A stretch of DNA of 64,000 nucleotides, from positions 627,331 to 691,330 of the forward strand of contig CM067522.1 of the NCBI GenBank assembly GCA_034509495.1, given 5' to 3'. This stretch comes from Acestrorhynchus altus (taxonomy: Eukaryota; Chordata; Actinopteri; Characiformes; Acestrorhynchidae). Positions 1 to 13,110 of the stretch are shown here, one piece after another. The translations under genes and the position numbers were made by a program. Each line of letters starts with the position of its first letter. Within the stretch, counting starts at the first letter, position 1. The notes under the pieces were generated by a model. It had not been told where the DNA came from. It searched no databases and saw only the letters and a program-made list of their open reading frames with translations.

Positions 1-1560
1 GTTGCTGGTTGGTCCCTGAAACTGATGGGTGGCGACTGAAGTTGCATCAGGCACCTGCACACAAATCTGCCCCCCTACAAATCACCTTTGGGCCAGAAAG
101 AAACAATACTAGCACATGAACTGACAAGACTGAATAATTACAGTTAGTCAACTGAGAGAGCCCGGGCGAAGAGAAAAGAACTCCCTCATCATTGGGGTGT
201 CACAAGTGCTATCTGACACGGCGAAGTCTTCTCGTCTATATTCATCACCTCCCAAAACCTCCATTTCCATATTCATCCTTTACTCTCTCCTGCCTGCAAA
301 CATGCAGAGCGGACCTTCAGCAGCTCGCAATGACGATCCGCGGGTTTTAAATGGACACAAGTGTCACTGCATAATAACCGATTCTGACTCTGTCTGAACA
401 CCTTGCGTCCAGTCAGTGGACCCGGCGGGCCAACCGACTTCAAAGTATCAAAGGTTTCGGTGGTTAACAAATTCAAGAGAAAGAATCCTGAAATCGGCGA
501 TGAGCCGCGGAGGTTAAGACCTTGTAATGACTCATTCATGCCAGCACCAATTATGAGCTTCTGTCCGCGATTCGCTGCCTCTGTTGTGCAGCAACCACGG
601 ACAGGGGCGGAGTGGGCGGTAGCACTGGAGTCACTGGGCAGTGTGTACAACAGTCACGTATTAAAGCATCCACTATCTTTGAGCATGATGGAAAAAAACT
701 GTCAGAACATCTGTGGTGAGGGTTTCCACCAGGTCCCCAGTTCATATTTGGTTTCAGTAACTGAACCGTTTTGAACTTCCAGGCGCCATTCACGACTATT
801 CATTACAAATCAAATGGTTTGTCTCCAGAAGGGGCTGCTGTGTGAGGTGTGAGTTGGACACTGATTCTCTGATGCTGAAAACTCAGCATAGAGCACCAAC
901 GACCCACCCTACTATGATACAACCATCTATATGAATGAACCAGATAATGAATGAATAAGTTATCAATTATTAAATGAGCTCGCGCTCCAGTATGTATGAC
1001 CCCGTTAACCCTTTCTCGTCCACCCCATTATTTTCTGCTTCTCGTTTTTTTTCATGAGAAACGCCTGTGAGGTCCGGAGTCGTCAGTCAGGACACAACCT
1101 GGACTTCCGTGTCACGATTGCTCATTCAGGACAGATTGTGTACTGCGGGGTTTATTACAACAATGTTAAGCACAGAAAAGTATTGTGTGAGGTTTCAATC
1201 AGACAACATCGGACGATTTGCAGTGAAGCAGGCATTACTCCGTTCGGTGAGACTGTCTCTAAGGGGGTGTGTATGTAGAATACCAGATTTTGGTGCCTTC
1301 ATATTGTGTGACATTGTGTGACCTTGCTCAAGGTTTCCATATAGCTAGCCTCCAGACAGCGGGTGCAGCCCTTTGATAAACTCCCAAATGAACCGTGAAG
1401 GGTCTCTAAACCTGCATCTCAGCAGGATTGACCTCCTCATCTCTTAATAATTACTTTCCCCAGGTGGCATGGGGCGGCTGGGATGCCACTCGCTGCTGCT
1501 CTGCTGTCCAGCATTTCATTAGAATAATCTCTGTGAAGTCACTGGAATTCCCTTCGGCAT
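1..1560. other. unc13b intron 3, no element identified
   Basis: Unique-looking sequence with several short frames on both strands. None resembles a known protein or ends in paired splice sites. It is assigned to the intron because unc13b exon 3 lies to the right on the minus strand and exon 4 is not found in the window. Confidence 0.4.
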
Positions 1561-1564
1561 CAGG

Positions 1565-1745
1565 TTGCTCTTCTGGAACACTGGCCATCTAAGGTTGGAA
1601 CATTGCTGTGAGAGAGAAGTTGGATGGTTCATTCTGCAACTCCAACTCATCCCAAAGTACTGGATGGAGCTCCATCATTCAAAGAACAATGCTACATGGT
1701 TTGTCTGGTACCTGCAGAGAAGAACATCCACTCTAGACACCCTTA
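1565..1745 (+). mobile_element. Fragment of a Tc1-derived MITE-like repeat
   Basis: Contains 'ttggaacattgctgtgag' and 'ccaaagtactggatggagctc', shared with the repeats at 8905, 15000, 27545 and 51070 in this window. Ends are not preserved. From 1746 to 2428 nothing else is recognised. Confidence 0.5.
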
Positions 1746-2427
1746 AACAGAACTATCTTAATATCTATTAGCAGGTGGACTGAGGGTATGAAACCCCTGA
1801 CACTGAGCTGTGTGGGCAGTGCAGCTGTGTTGTGTGTAAGGATGATGGATCTCCATCAGGGGATCAGGTGGCTGGTCATGCAACATCTTCTCTAACACCA
1901 TGCATGCAGATACCCTTCAGTCTCTCTGAACATGATCCTGGACAGTAGGGCAGTTAGTCCATTAAAAGCAGGGCTCTTTGATGACACTGTTCATAGACTG
2001 TGAGAGCTCCACCATCTCCTGAGTTGCATTCTCACATGTTTAAACTACAGCCCCTCCAGCTCTACTCCAGCCACCTCAGCCATTGGAGAGAAGCCTTCTG
2101 AAGGCTGCCAGTCAGCCTGAGCAGGTGACCAGATTGGATCCCACAGTCTGGAAGAAGATCTCCATGAGAAAGATGCAGAACCACTGCCTGAAACTCCAGA
2201 GCATCTGCTCCAGAGTGTCCTCAATGGTCAAAACTCTTCTATGAGCAGTGCACCTGAAGAACCGCATGTTCAATTAGGAGAACTTCCAAGCATCTGATCT
2301 CCTCCATTGAAGTTGTCAAATCATCTGGACGTTCTCCTCTTTCTCACTGTTGATCCATCATGTGAAATCACCGCATTGCACATTTTATTATGAACCCGGA
2401 TGACTGGCTCATCTCTTTATCCCTCAA

Positions 2428-2428
<1 letters not shown>

Positions 2429-2487
<59 letters not shown>

Positions 2488-2587
2488 TGTATCATATCAC
2501 AACACACAAATGCGTGTACAGAGACCCACTCCAGTACAATTAATCCTCATTTACACACACTGTAATAGTGTGGCCCTTTACACCTAC

Positions 2588-2646
<59 letters not shown>
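2429..2646. repeat. Two (CA)n microsatellites
   Basis: (CA)n at about 2429-2484 and 2591-2646, separated by about 105 bases of unique sequence. From 2647 to 3440 there is one more repeat-like stretch, starting 'ccaaaagtatcaagacaaca' at about 2887, that resembles the end of a MITE. Confidence 0.9.
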
Positions 2647-2647
<1 letters not shown>

Positions 2648-3439
2648 CTGGTTGTTTCCTCAGGTAGAATGGACCAGGCTTTGTGAGTTAAATGATGATT
2701 CACTGACCAGCCATGTGCACATTATGAGCCTCTACTACTCTCTCTCATTCTCTATCTGGCTCCTCTGATCACACCAGGGAGAAACTTTGTGGTTATATAA
2801 TTCTGACTAACCAGATTCATCTGTTTCTCTGCAGACTTTTATTCTCCTCCTTTCACCCTGATCTTCACTGATTTATATAATTTGTCCAAAAGTATCAAGA
2901 CAACAGTCTGACTACGTTCAGCTACTCTTACTAGATGGGTGTAAAGCACTGGGCTGTGGGCTGCTCTGGAGTGATGGTGCTCCTCCAGTACATTTGGGAT
3001 GAGTTGGAGCAGCAGAACTAATCATCCACCTGAAGCTGACCTCACTGCTTCTCTCGTCCCCATGAATTCCCTCCATTCCAGCTTTAATTGTCTTCTTGCA
3101 CTTCCAGGACTGATTTCTGCGGTATCTCAGTCGGGAGTCTTCAGGGTCGCCTCTGGTCCATGTTCTTAGAGGTGTAAGCGGGGTTGCTTTGTGTTTGTGT
3201 GTGCGTGTGAACCCCTGTAAAACAGTCGATCCCTTGGCTGCCTTTTCACTCCGGTGCCTCTTACTGCGAACGGAATTTAAACCCAAATCTTGTTACTGCG
3301 CGCCTGTGAATCAACCTCTGGTCCCACCACGGACGGCGTTCTGGAGCTTTGTTCTGAGCGGTTCGTGTACCAGCGATCGAAGTCCATAAGAAGATGATTG
3401 ATCGTTTCTGGGCTGAATATCTGTATTCATCTGTATCTG

Positions 3440-5850
3440 CTGCAGATTGATTAAGCATTACTATGAATGGTCCAATATATTCACAATGAATTATCGTCTC
3501 ATCCGCATGAATTATTCACCATCACTATCAGCCAACGAGTATCCACTATGAATTATTCAGCATCACTGTCAGATTATTCAGCATCTACTATCCCAATAAC
3601 TGGTACGTATCCACTATGAATTATTCAGCATCCATATAGTTATTCAACATACCGCTATCAATAACTGGGTATCCACTAACAGATTATTCAACATCCCACT
3701 ATGAATTATTCAGCATCTACTATCAGTAACGTTATCTACTTTATGGTTATTCAACATGCACCATAAGTTGATTCAGCAGTCTATGAATTATTCAGCATCC
3801 GCATAGTTATTCAGCATCTGCTATCAATAACTAATTATCTGTAGTTGTTTCACCGTGGTGTGAATTTATTCTGCATCTGCCTATCAATAACTGAATTATC
3901 TGCTATGTGATTGTTCAACATCACTATGAATTATTCAGCATCTCATATCAGCCTTTGGTATCTATGAATTATTCAGCATCTACTATCAATAACTGGTATC
4001 CACTATAGATTATTCAACATCTCTACTATCTAATAACTAATTATCCACTATGAATTATTGTATCTACTATCAATATTTAATTATCCATATGAATTATTCA
4101 ACATCTACTATCAATAACCCCAGTATCCACACTATGAATTATTTAACATCTACTATCAATAACTAAGTATCTACTATGAATTATTCAACATCTACTATCA
4201 ATAACTGAGTATCCACTATGAATTATTAACATCTGCTATCAATAATACAATTATCACTGAATTACTCAACATCACATCAATAACAAAGGTATCACTATGA
4301 ATTATTCAACATCTGTATCAGTAACTAATTGTCCACTGCTGAATTGACACAACATCTACTATCAATAACTAATTATCCACTGTGGATTATTCAGCATCCT
4401 ATGAATTATTCAACGTCTACTATCCAATAACTGAGTATCCCGCAAGATTATTCAGCATCCCACTATTAGTTATTCAGCATCTACTATCAATAACTGAGTA
4501 TCCATAGTTATTCAGCATCCGCATATGAATTATTCAACATCCCACTATGGATATTCAGCATCCACTATGAATTATTCCAGCATCTACTATCCATCGCTGG
4601 TATCTACTATGAATTGATTACCATCCAGTGTAGTGAATTGTTACCATCTGCTATCAATAACTGAGTATCTACTATGGATTATTCAGCATCCGCTGAATTA
4701 TTCAACATCTGCTATCAACAACTAGGTATCCCTTTATGAATTGTTCAGCATCTACTATCAATAACTGGTATCCACTATGAATTATTTAACATCTACTATC
4801 AATAACTGAGTATCCACTATGAATTATTCAACATCCACTATCAATAACTGAGTATCCACTATGAATTATTTAACATCTACTATCAATAACTGGTATCCAC
4901 TATGAATTGTTGCGTCTATTATCAATAACTGGTATCCACTATGTAGATTATTTGTATCTACTATCAATAACTGGTGTCCACTATAGTTATTTAACATCTA
5001 CTATCAATGACAATTGTCACTGTAGTTATTCACCATCGGTATGAGATTATTCACCATCTGCTATCAACCTTTAATTTATCTACTATGAATTATTCAGCAT
5101 CCACTGTGAATTGATGCATCCACTATCATTAACTTTGAGTATCACTGAATTATTTGAACATCACTATCAATAACTGAGTATCACATATGAATTATTTAGC
5201 ATCTACTATCAATAATGATACTCCACTATGAATTATTTAACATCTACTATCAGTAACTGGTATCCACTATGAATTATTTAACATACTATCAATAACTGAG
5301 CGTTATCCACTATAGTTATTTAACATCTACTATCAATAACTGGTATCCACTGTAGTTATTTAACATCTACTATCAATAACTTTGATATACTATTGAATTA
5401 TTTAACATCTACTATCAATAACTGATATCTATGAATTGTTGCATCACTATCTGACCTTTGAGTATCCTTTATGAATTAATTTAACATCTACTATCAATAA
5501 CTGTGGTATCCACCTTAGATTATTCAACATCCTGTAATAACTGAAGTATCCACTATGAATGTTAACATCCTATCAATAACTGAGTATCATATGAATTGTT
5601 GGCGCATCTGCTATCCAATAACTGAGTATCCACTATGAATTGTTAAGGCATCTACTATCAACAACGAGTATCACTATGAATTATTCATACCATCCAGTAT
5701 GATTGATTCAACATCTACTATCAATAACAGTATCCACTATGGATTAATTCAACCCATCCACTATGGTTATTCAACATCCACTATGAATTATTCAACATCC
5801 ACTATCAATAACTGAGTATCTACTATGAATTATTCACCATCCAGTATGAA
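3440..5850. repeat. 2.4-kb minisatellite, 42-bp unit made of heptamers
   Basis: A degenerate tandem array. The commonest unit reads ATCTACTATCAATA + ACTGAGT + ATCCACTATGAATT + ATTCAAC: 42 bp, or six 7-bp steps. Units are cleanest near the right end. In the middle, single-base losses and changed blocks (tagttat for tgaattat) are frequent. It lies in unc13b intron 3 and is related to the array at 39130. Confidence 0.9.
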
Positions 5851-5864
5851 TTAAGAAGTACCAC

Positions 5865-5935
5865 AGTGTGTGTGTGTGTGTGTTGTGTGTATGTGTGTGT
5901 GTGATGTGTGTGTGTGTGTGTGTGTGTGTATTAGT

Positions 5936-5968
<33 letters not shown>

Positions 5969-5975
5969 ATTATTG

Positions 5976-6023
<48 letters not shown>

Positions 6024-6187
6024 ATGTACTGATTTCTCACGCAGTGCATATTTAAACCTCTGATGGCTCAATCTGGCCACTGTCCAGCTGCTGAGTCTGA
6101 GTGATGGAGCTGAATATTGAATCCTGTGTGTGTGTGTGTGTGTGTGTGTGTAGAAGTGACAATGTGTGTGTGTGTGTGTGTGTGTGA
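5865..6187. repeat. Cluster of (GT)n microsatellites
   Basis: Interrupted (GT)n tracts at 5865-6021 and 6126-6187, directly after the minisatellite. They create apparent Cys-Val and His-Thr reading frames that are not genes. Confidence 0.9.
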
Positions 6188-6294
6188 TGGGATGACAGTT
6201 GAGAGTTGAGGATGATGACTACATTAATGAATCCCAGTGAAGCATTCATTCAGTGCATCGTCTCTCTTCATTATCTCTCTCTATTCACTCAGTC

Positions 6295-6760
6295 ACTAAC
6301 ATACAGAACACAGACAGACAGACAGACAGACCGGACGGACAGACTGACCGACGGACAGACGGGCGGACGGACAGACAGACCCGACAGGCTGGACGAACGA
6401 ACGAACGGGCGGACGGACGGGCCCGGACGAACGGGCCTGGACAGACAGACGAGCAGGCCGGACGGGCGGAGCGGGCGGACGAACCGAGACAGGCAGACCC
6501 AGACGGGCCAGACGAACAGACGGGCCAGGGCGGACGGGCGGACAGACGAACGAGGCGGACAGACAGACAACAGACGACAGACAGACAGACCCAGGCGGAC
6601 AGACGGGCGGACAGATGGTCGAACGAACGGGCGGCGGACAGACGAACCAGACCAGACAGACGGGCCGGACCGGACAGGCAGACGAACCAGACAGACGAAC
6701 CAGACGGAGCGGACAGACAGACGGGCAGACCGCGACCGACCCAGGCGGACTGCTGCACAC
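6295..6760. repeat. GACA/GACG tetranucleotide-like array
   Basis: Degenerate (GACAGACGGACG)n with many CpG dinucleotides, about 465 bp, open in several frames on both strands. The frames are Arg/Thr/Asp-rich or Cys/Ser/Val-rich and are repeat artefacts. Confidence 0.85.
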
Positions 6761-6799
6761 CTGCCTCTACAACACGCAGCACGCTGTTATCTCTCTCCT

Positions 6800-6818
6800 G
6801 TATACCTGTCTCTCTCTC

Positions 6819-6849
<31 letters not shown>

Positions 6850-6872
6850 GTGTCTCTCTCTCTCTCTCTATC

Positions 6873-6915
<43 letters not shown>

Positions 6916-6950
6916 CCTCTCTTTGTCCCTCTTTCTGACTCTGTCTCTCT
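6800..6950. repeat. (CT)n tract
   Basis: TCTCTC-rich sequence with a few CTGT and CCCT interruptions, following the GACA/GACG array after about 40 bases. Confidence 0.85.
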
Positions 6951-7139
6951 ATAATCTGTTGAGTGGACGTAGCAGGACAATAATCCACAGACATACAGAA
7001 CTAAAACACTAGCATGCAGGTTTAACACACTCCCAGTTCTCCTCCGGTTCTCCTCTGCCTTCCAGCATTTTTTTAAGGGCAACTACACAGCTACTTTGTA
7101 ACTCCATCATCTGGACATGCTGGACAGTCCTCATGTATT

Positions 7140-7540
7140 TAACAATAATAATAATAACAATAACCAAGAAGAAGAAAAATAATAAAGCTATTGATGATGA
7201 TATGTAATAATAATAATAATGATATTAATAGTAATAATAATAATAATAATGATTTAAGTAATGTAATATTATTAATAATAATAATAACAATAATAATAAC
7301 TAAAATATCATGTGTATATATGTCATAATATATGTATTAATAGTAATAATAATAATATATGTATGTAAATAATAACTAATATATATATGTAAATATTATA
7401 ATAATATATGTATGTATATAATAATAATAATAATATGTATATATAATAATATTAATATATGTAATAATAATAATAATAATAATAATATGTAATAATAATA
7501 ATAATAATAGTAATAATAATAATAATAATACTGATGAAGT
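7140..7540. repeat. (TAA)n-rich, AT-rich block
   Basis: Roughly 400 bp of TAA/AAT repeats mixed with TATATG motifs. From 7541 to 8140 the sequence is AT-rich and unannotated. Confidence 0.85.
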
Positions 7541-8139
7541 AAATGGAAAATTGCTGAATTTAAATGAACATGTATTTTCTTGGCTGTTTGCTCTGCAGTG
7601 ACTTATTTTAAATAAAAACTAAATAAACATCCACAGACAATAAAAACAACACTGTCTCAGTGCAACAACAGCATTTACCAGCAGAGAGCAGCGTCTTTGT
7701 TTCTGAGAGAACAAACCTTTTAATGAGACGTTATTAAAGAAATAAATATTATTCAATATATTAAATATTCTATTGAGTTTGAATGACTGACTGTGTGTCT
7801 CAGTATCATCCACTGACGTCAGCGTGTAGAATGTTCAAATGGACACAAGGGGGAGCTCTAACTCCGCTCTACAGCCTTTCCTTTATAAATTAAGTTGAGC
7901 AGTTTATAGAACAGTTCATAATGATTTGGCTCTGGCTCATAAAGTGACAGTGTTTTGTATATTTAGGACACGCCCCTTTCTCGTGACTCATCATAATCAG
8001 CTTGCATCAGCTTCACTGATCGCTTCCGTGCAGATGAGCCTCTGATTGCAGGAGCTCAAAATATTTTGAAGCAGAGAAACAGATTAATGACTCATGGCTG
8101 TCATAGCAGTGTCCTAAACTCACCCAGATTGATGTGCAC

Positions 8140-8215
8140 TAAAGTTATGTCCAAAAGTTTGTGGACACCCATGTAATGAATGCATTCAGCTACTTAAAGT
8201 CTCCAGTCACTGACC
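8140..8215. mobile_element. End fragment of a Tc1-derived MITE-like repeat
   Basis: 'gtccaaaagtttgtggacac' followed by 'atgaatgcattcagctactt' is the terminal sequence shared with the elements at 18975 and 51070. Confidence 0.5.
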
Positions 8216-8904
8216 CAGATATCGGGTTCTAGAGGAAAAGGAGAAGGGAGGGAGGGGCTGTTTGCTCTCTTTCTTTGCTCATGCAGCTCAAACAAATTTC
8301 AAAATAAAAGTCCTGAGACGGGATCAAACTGATAAATACATAAATAATAAAACTAGTAAATCTGTGATCAAAACATGATGGAATTCGTAGAGATATGTGT
8401 TCCTTACATCTCTCAAATGAAGAGCCCGTTAGAGGAGTCTAGAATATAAAGTCTAGAAAATAAATGTGGGTCTGTCTCCTATAAATACTTCTCTAATAAA
8501 AGTACATCAGATTACCAAAAAAAACACAAAACAACACAAAACAACACAAAACAACATCCCACTAAAGTTCTAAAGGTCAAGAGGTTCCTGAAACTGGGAT
8601 TCAATTCAGTCTGAAGCTCATTTTCCATTTTGTCCTCAAAGGTGTTTCCACAATTACGCACCAAAACACGTCCCTCACTTCCAGAGTCGATCGGTGTGAA
8701 AATGGGACACACAGTCCGGACAAAAGGAAGCCGCGTGATTCCAGAAATGAAGCTAATCCAAGACAAACAATGAGGTGGAAGAAATAGGTATTGGGTGCCT
8801 CTAGGTCCCCACACCATGGAAGCATGCAACACTCTGGTCCAGGGTTTGACCATAGAAGATTCAGACTCTCATCATTCAGAAGTTAATGATCTCAGAATTA
8901 TACT

Positions 8905-9140
8905 GTGTGGACAAAAGTATTGGGACACCTGCTCATTCACTGCTTCTTCTGAAATCGAGGGGATTAAAGAGTTGATCCTGCTGTTGAGTAACTGTCTCTA
9001 CTGTCAGAAGACCTTCTACTACATTCTGCAACTTGCTGTTCCCCCAAACCTGTCCCAGAGATGTGGATGGGCTCCATCATTCAGAGAACACCAGTCAGAG
9101 TCCACACCTGACTTAGCACTTCCCTTCGAGTGTCACGATG
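8905..9140 (+). mobile_element. Tc1-derived MITE-like repeat
   Basis: Begins 'actgtgtggacaaaagtatt gggacacctg' in two adjoining pieces and continues with the 'gttgagtaactgtctctact' and 'gatgggctccatcattcag' blocks of the family. It has no transposase frame. Confidence 0.6.
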
Positions 9141-9274
9141 GTGTCTGTGAACGTGGTTTTGGGAAAAACCTGCATCACAGCTGCGTGGTTCCCAACTCGT
9201 GAGCTACTTTTGGGAAAGGTACCCCTGATTGGTTTGGGTCTTGAAATTGTGGGTAGAGGCTTTACTGCAGATCT

Positions 9275-9435
9275 GTGTGTGTGTGTGTGTATGTGTGTGT
9301 GTGTTTGAAGTGTTGTGTGCTTAATACTTACAACATGAAGTCCTGCTCAAAGCATGGCTGATCTCCCCGCACTGTGACCGTTGTGCTCTTCACATTCTGA
9401 ACCTTCAGAGTCACGTACACATTAAACTTATCTGC

Positions 9436-9481
<46 letters not shown>

Positions 9482-9647
9482 TTAGTAAAAATATTACTTT
9501 AATATTATATTGATAATGATGATAAAACCTGAACTTATTCTACATTTAACAGTTCTAAACATTACACCAAACGATGTTTGTGTGTGTGTGTGTGTGTGAT
9601 AATGACTCAGTGTGTGCATGTGTGTGTGTCTGTGTGTGCATGTGTGT

Positions 9648-9688
<41 letters not shown>

Positions 9689-9729
9689 TGTGTGTGTGTG
9701 TGTGTATGTGTGTGTGTGTGTGTGTGTGG

Positions 9730-9768
<39 letters not shown>

Positions 9769-9780
9769 TGTGTTTAAATA
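9275..9780. repeat. (GT)n and (CA)n microsatellites around unc13b exon 3
   Basis: (GT)n at 9275-9305, (CA)n at 9439-9476 and a long interrupted (GT)n at 9571-9772. The (CA)n tract is (TG)n on the unc13b strand and sits just before the exon 3 acceptor TTTTGCAG. Confidence 0.9.
9332..9431 (-). CDS. unc13b: unc13b coding exon 3 (C2A strands)
   Basis: The 100-base exon has acceptor TTTTGCAG and donor GTAAGT on the minus strand. It encodes DKFNVYVTLKVQNVKS and then a VTVRGDQPCFEQDFM tail, matching the first beta strands of the Munc13 C2A domain. Mammalian UNC13B has Ser-Trp where this copy reads Cys-Phe (DQPCFEQ). The exon ends with TT, so the next exon must begin with the last base of a Phe or Leu codon. 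That exon is not found between 1 and 9331. Confidence 0.95.
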
Positions 9781-10025
9781 TGCATGACGCTTTGGAAATG
9801 TTGTGTCTTTCTGCAGTTTAAATGGACTGTCACAGGTCAGGACAAGCAGCCACAATTAGACCGAGATAGAAAATGCCACAAGAGCAGGATGACAAATCAG
9901 AGAGAGAGAGAGAGAGAGAGAGGGCAGACATAAAAGCAAGAGAGAGAGAGAGAGAGAAGAGACAGACAGACAGAAAAACAGAGAGACAGAGCCAGAAAGA
10001 CAGACAGAGACAGACAGAAAAACAG

Positions 10026-10056
<31 letters not shown>

Positions 10057-10084
10057 AAAACATTCACTTCAGGTTGGTGTGTGT

Positions 10085-10156
<72 letters not shown>

Positions 10157-11035
10157 ACAGACACATACACATGCTTGTAAACATCCTAGTCTGGTCATTA
10201 TGATCTAGTCTGAACAAAACATCTGTCCCAAATGTCCCTCACGAAAACCAGCAGTGAAGGACACGTCTGCATCGTTTTTCTCTGAATCAACGACTGAAGG
10301 AGCTTTATGGACCGGTCCCCTGTCCAGGGGTCGTCCCTGCCCGGCCCCCGACGACTCCAGGTGGGCTGTGGATCAACCGTGACCCTACTGAGGATGAAGC
10401 GGATGAAATACTGACCGGCTGACTAATCTGCAGTGGACGCCTGCGCATTCTTTGTCTCTACTAGTAATATGGAGAACTGGCTGCTGCTCCTCGTGGTGTG
10501 TGTTGGTCGAGTGCTGAGTGTGAGGGTATATATGTGTGACTTCATTCATTAATCAAACCTTTATTAATACTTAATAATGACGTAAGTAGCGTTAATAAAT
10601 AATGTGTGGACGCTATTGGACACTATCAGCACTCCACCCCTACCACTATGTCTGCAGTAACTGAGTGAGAATATTTAAGATGCATGTGATGGATTATTGC
10701 AGGACGCCATTAGGAACCTCTGGCTCCATGCAGGGCGTCTGTGCGTTAAACCGACACTTGCGTCCTGAGGGCCCCACCACTTCTGTATGTGTGGATCAAT
10801 AAATACTGATCAGATCAGATACAGTTATCATCAGTTATTGATCCTGATTGTAGGTAAAGGCACAGAAAGTCACCTTCTATTCAACTGAGAGGAACTGAAC
10901 GAGTCCACTGCTGAAGGGTCACTGAAAAAGAGTGTGATGTTGGTTATATGGAGACGGTGTTGAAAAGGCTTATTATAAAGCAGGCAGATTCATCTTCAGG
11001 GGTCAAATAAAAATTACAGGCTTTTCTGACTGACA

Positions 11036-11084
<49 letters not shown>

Positions 11085-12462
11085 CCTTGCAGTTCCTCGT
11101 TTCTGGTGACCTCTGGGATATTAAGCTGTATAAATCCTCAATCAGGAGTCAGTAAAATAGTGCTGCAGCTTCCTGGAGCTGGACACCCGAACCCCCCGCC
11201 TGCAGACACCGGTCCAAACTGGAACTGCAGTCAAACAGTCGGCTACACACGCACACTTCCGACTGCTCCACCTTTCGATCGGGTAATCAATGACCCTCAA
11301 CTAGCGACCAATAATACATGGACCACGATCTCTGTCTGCGGCTGGGAATACAACTGGAGAAGTAATGGCGAGGAGCCGGAAGCAGTGTGTGTCACTGTCC
11401 ACTGAACGTTCAGCTGGATACGAACTGGATGAAACTGGACTAGATGAACTGGTTTCGAACTGGATGAAACTGGACTGAATTAAAGTGGACTGAGATGAAA
11501 CTGGACTGAACTGGATGAAACTGGACTGAATTAAAGTGGACTGAACTGGATGAAACTGGACTGATTAAAGTGGACTGAACTGGATGAAACTGGACTGAAT
11601 TAAAGTGGACTGAGCTGGATGTCTGAGTGGGAGGAGGTTGGGACTTGGACCATCTCCCAAGTTAGTTGAAACTGAAGAAATGACAATGTGAAAACACTTT
11701 TTATTCTTATAGCTTCTCCTTCTTGTAGGCCTCAACCAGCTAGACAACTGCTTAGAAGAACCCATGGCTGCTGTTTTTGGGACGAGGTTAGAGGAGTCTG
11801 GTTATTTCTGAAGAAATTTGCATCACCTGGACTTTCCTAATGATGACTGAGAACAAGCCATTATCCTAACAACTGTGAACCTGAGAACTCCATCTCCAAA
11901 GGGCTTCCATACAATCTAGAAACCAAAACAGTACCTGGATGTTGCTTCAAATGTTGAAAGTGTGTTGAAGGTCATGAGATCATGTGAGATCATGCCTATG
12001 TATATATTACACACACCTCCTCGGTTCTACACTTCATACTCACTGTCCACTCTGTCAGGAGCTCTTTGTAGATCTATAATTCCAGACTGTAGTTCATCTG
12101 TCTCAGTGATCAGGACCCCACAGGACCACCACAGAGCAGATATTATGTGGGTGACAGTGAGACGTGTGTCTGACAGAACTACAGTAGGTGGACTTCACGT
12201 CCATCCGTGGCAGCTCGTTCTCTGTCACTTATTTTATTTATGCAAGAAATGGTGATTTTATGCAAACCTTTCTGAAATGGGAGCAGCAGGCGGCACCTCA
12301 ATTACTGCTCAACAAAGACTACAGAACCCTGAAATCTGTGCAGAGAAAAGAGAGACAGAGATAGAGACACGAGGAGACAGAGAGAAGCAGAGAGAGACAG
12401 ACAGAGATAGAGAGAGAGAGAAGAGAGAGAGACAGAGAGAGACAGAGAGAGAGAGACAGAGA

Positions 12463-12493
<31 letters not shown>

Positions 12494-12915
12494 TAGAGAC
12501 AGAGAGAGAGGCAGAGAGAGAGAGACAGAGAGACAGACAAGAAATGAGAGACAGAGACACACAGAGACAGAGAGAGAGACAGAGAGAGACAGAGAGACAG
12601 AGACAGAGAGAGAGAGAGAGAGACAGACAGACCAGAGATAGAGAGAGAGAGACAGAACTGCGAGAGGACAGAGAGAGAGAGAGAGAGACGAGTAGAAAAG
12701 AGGGCAGAGAGAGGGCAGAGACACAGAGACAGAGAGGAGACAGAGAGAAAGAGAGGGCAGAGACAGAGATAGAGAAGAGAGACAGAGATAGAGAGAGAGA
12801 GAGAGAGAGTTCTGTCAGTGTCGTGTCAGTAACACTTAAACAGGTTTCTACAGGGGTGGTTGAGCTGGACTGATAATGGACTATGAGTCGTTTGAGAAGC
12901 AGAAGCAAAGACACT

Positions 12916-12966
<51 letters not shown>

Positions 12967-13077
12967 CTCTTTCTCACACCCTCTCTCTCTCTCTCTCTGT
13001 GCTCTCTCTCTCTCCTCCTATTGTCTCTCGCTCTCTCTCTCTCTACTCTGTCTCTCTCTCCTCTCTCTGTGTCTCTC

Positions 13078-13110
<33 letters not shown>

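Noticed and set aside
6206..7082. Long frames of over 260 residues on both strands (Arg/Thr/Asp-rich and Ser/Cys/Val-rich).
   Set aside because: They are produced by the GACA/GACG array and the adjoining CT tract, which lack stops in several frames.
8512..8853. Minus-strand frame as unc13b exon 4.
   Set aside because: It lacks the expected continuation of the C2A domain (a LDLGL..EVWNKG-type stretch) and has no acceptor in the right phase.
10469..10519. Plus-strand MENWLLLLVVCVGRVLS followed by a GTGAGG donor: looks like a signal-peptide exon.
   Set aside because: It lies inside unc13b intron 2 on the other strand. No downstream exon continues it, and a retroposon tail sits just upstream. 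A 17-residue match to a signal-like pattern is expected by chance.
11106..11405. 99-residue frame as a possible gene.
   Set aside because: No recognisable domain, no paired splice sites, and it lies in an unc13b intron between simple repeats.
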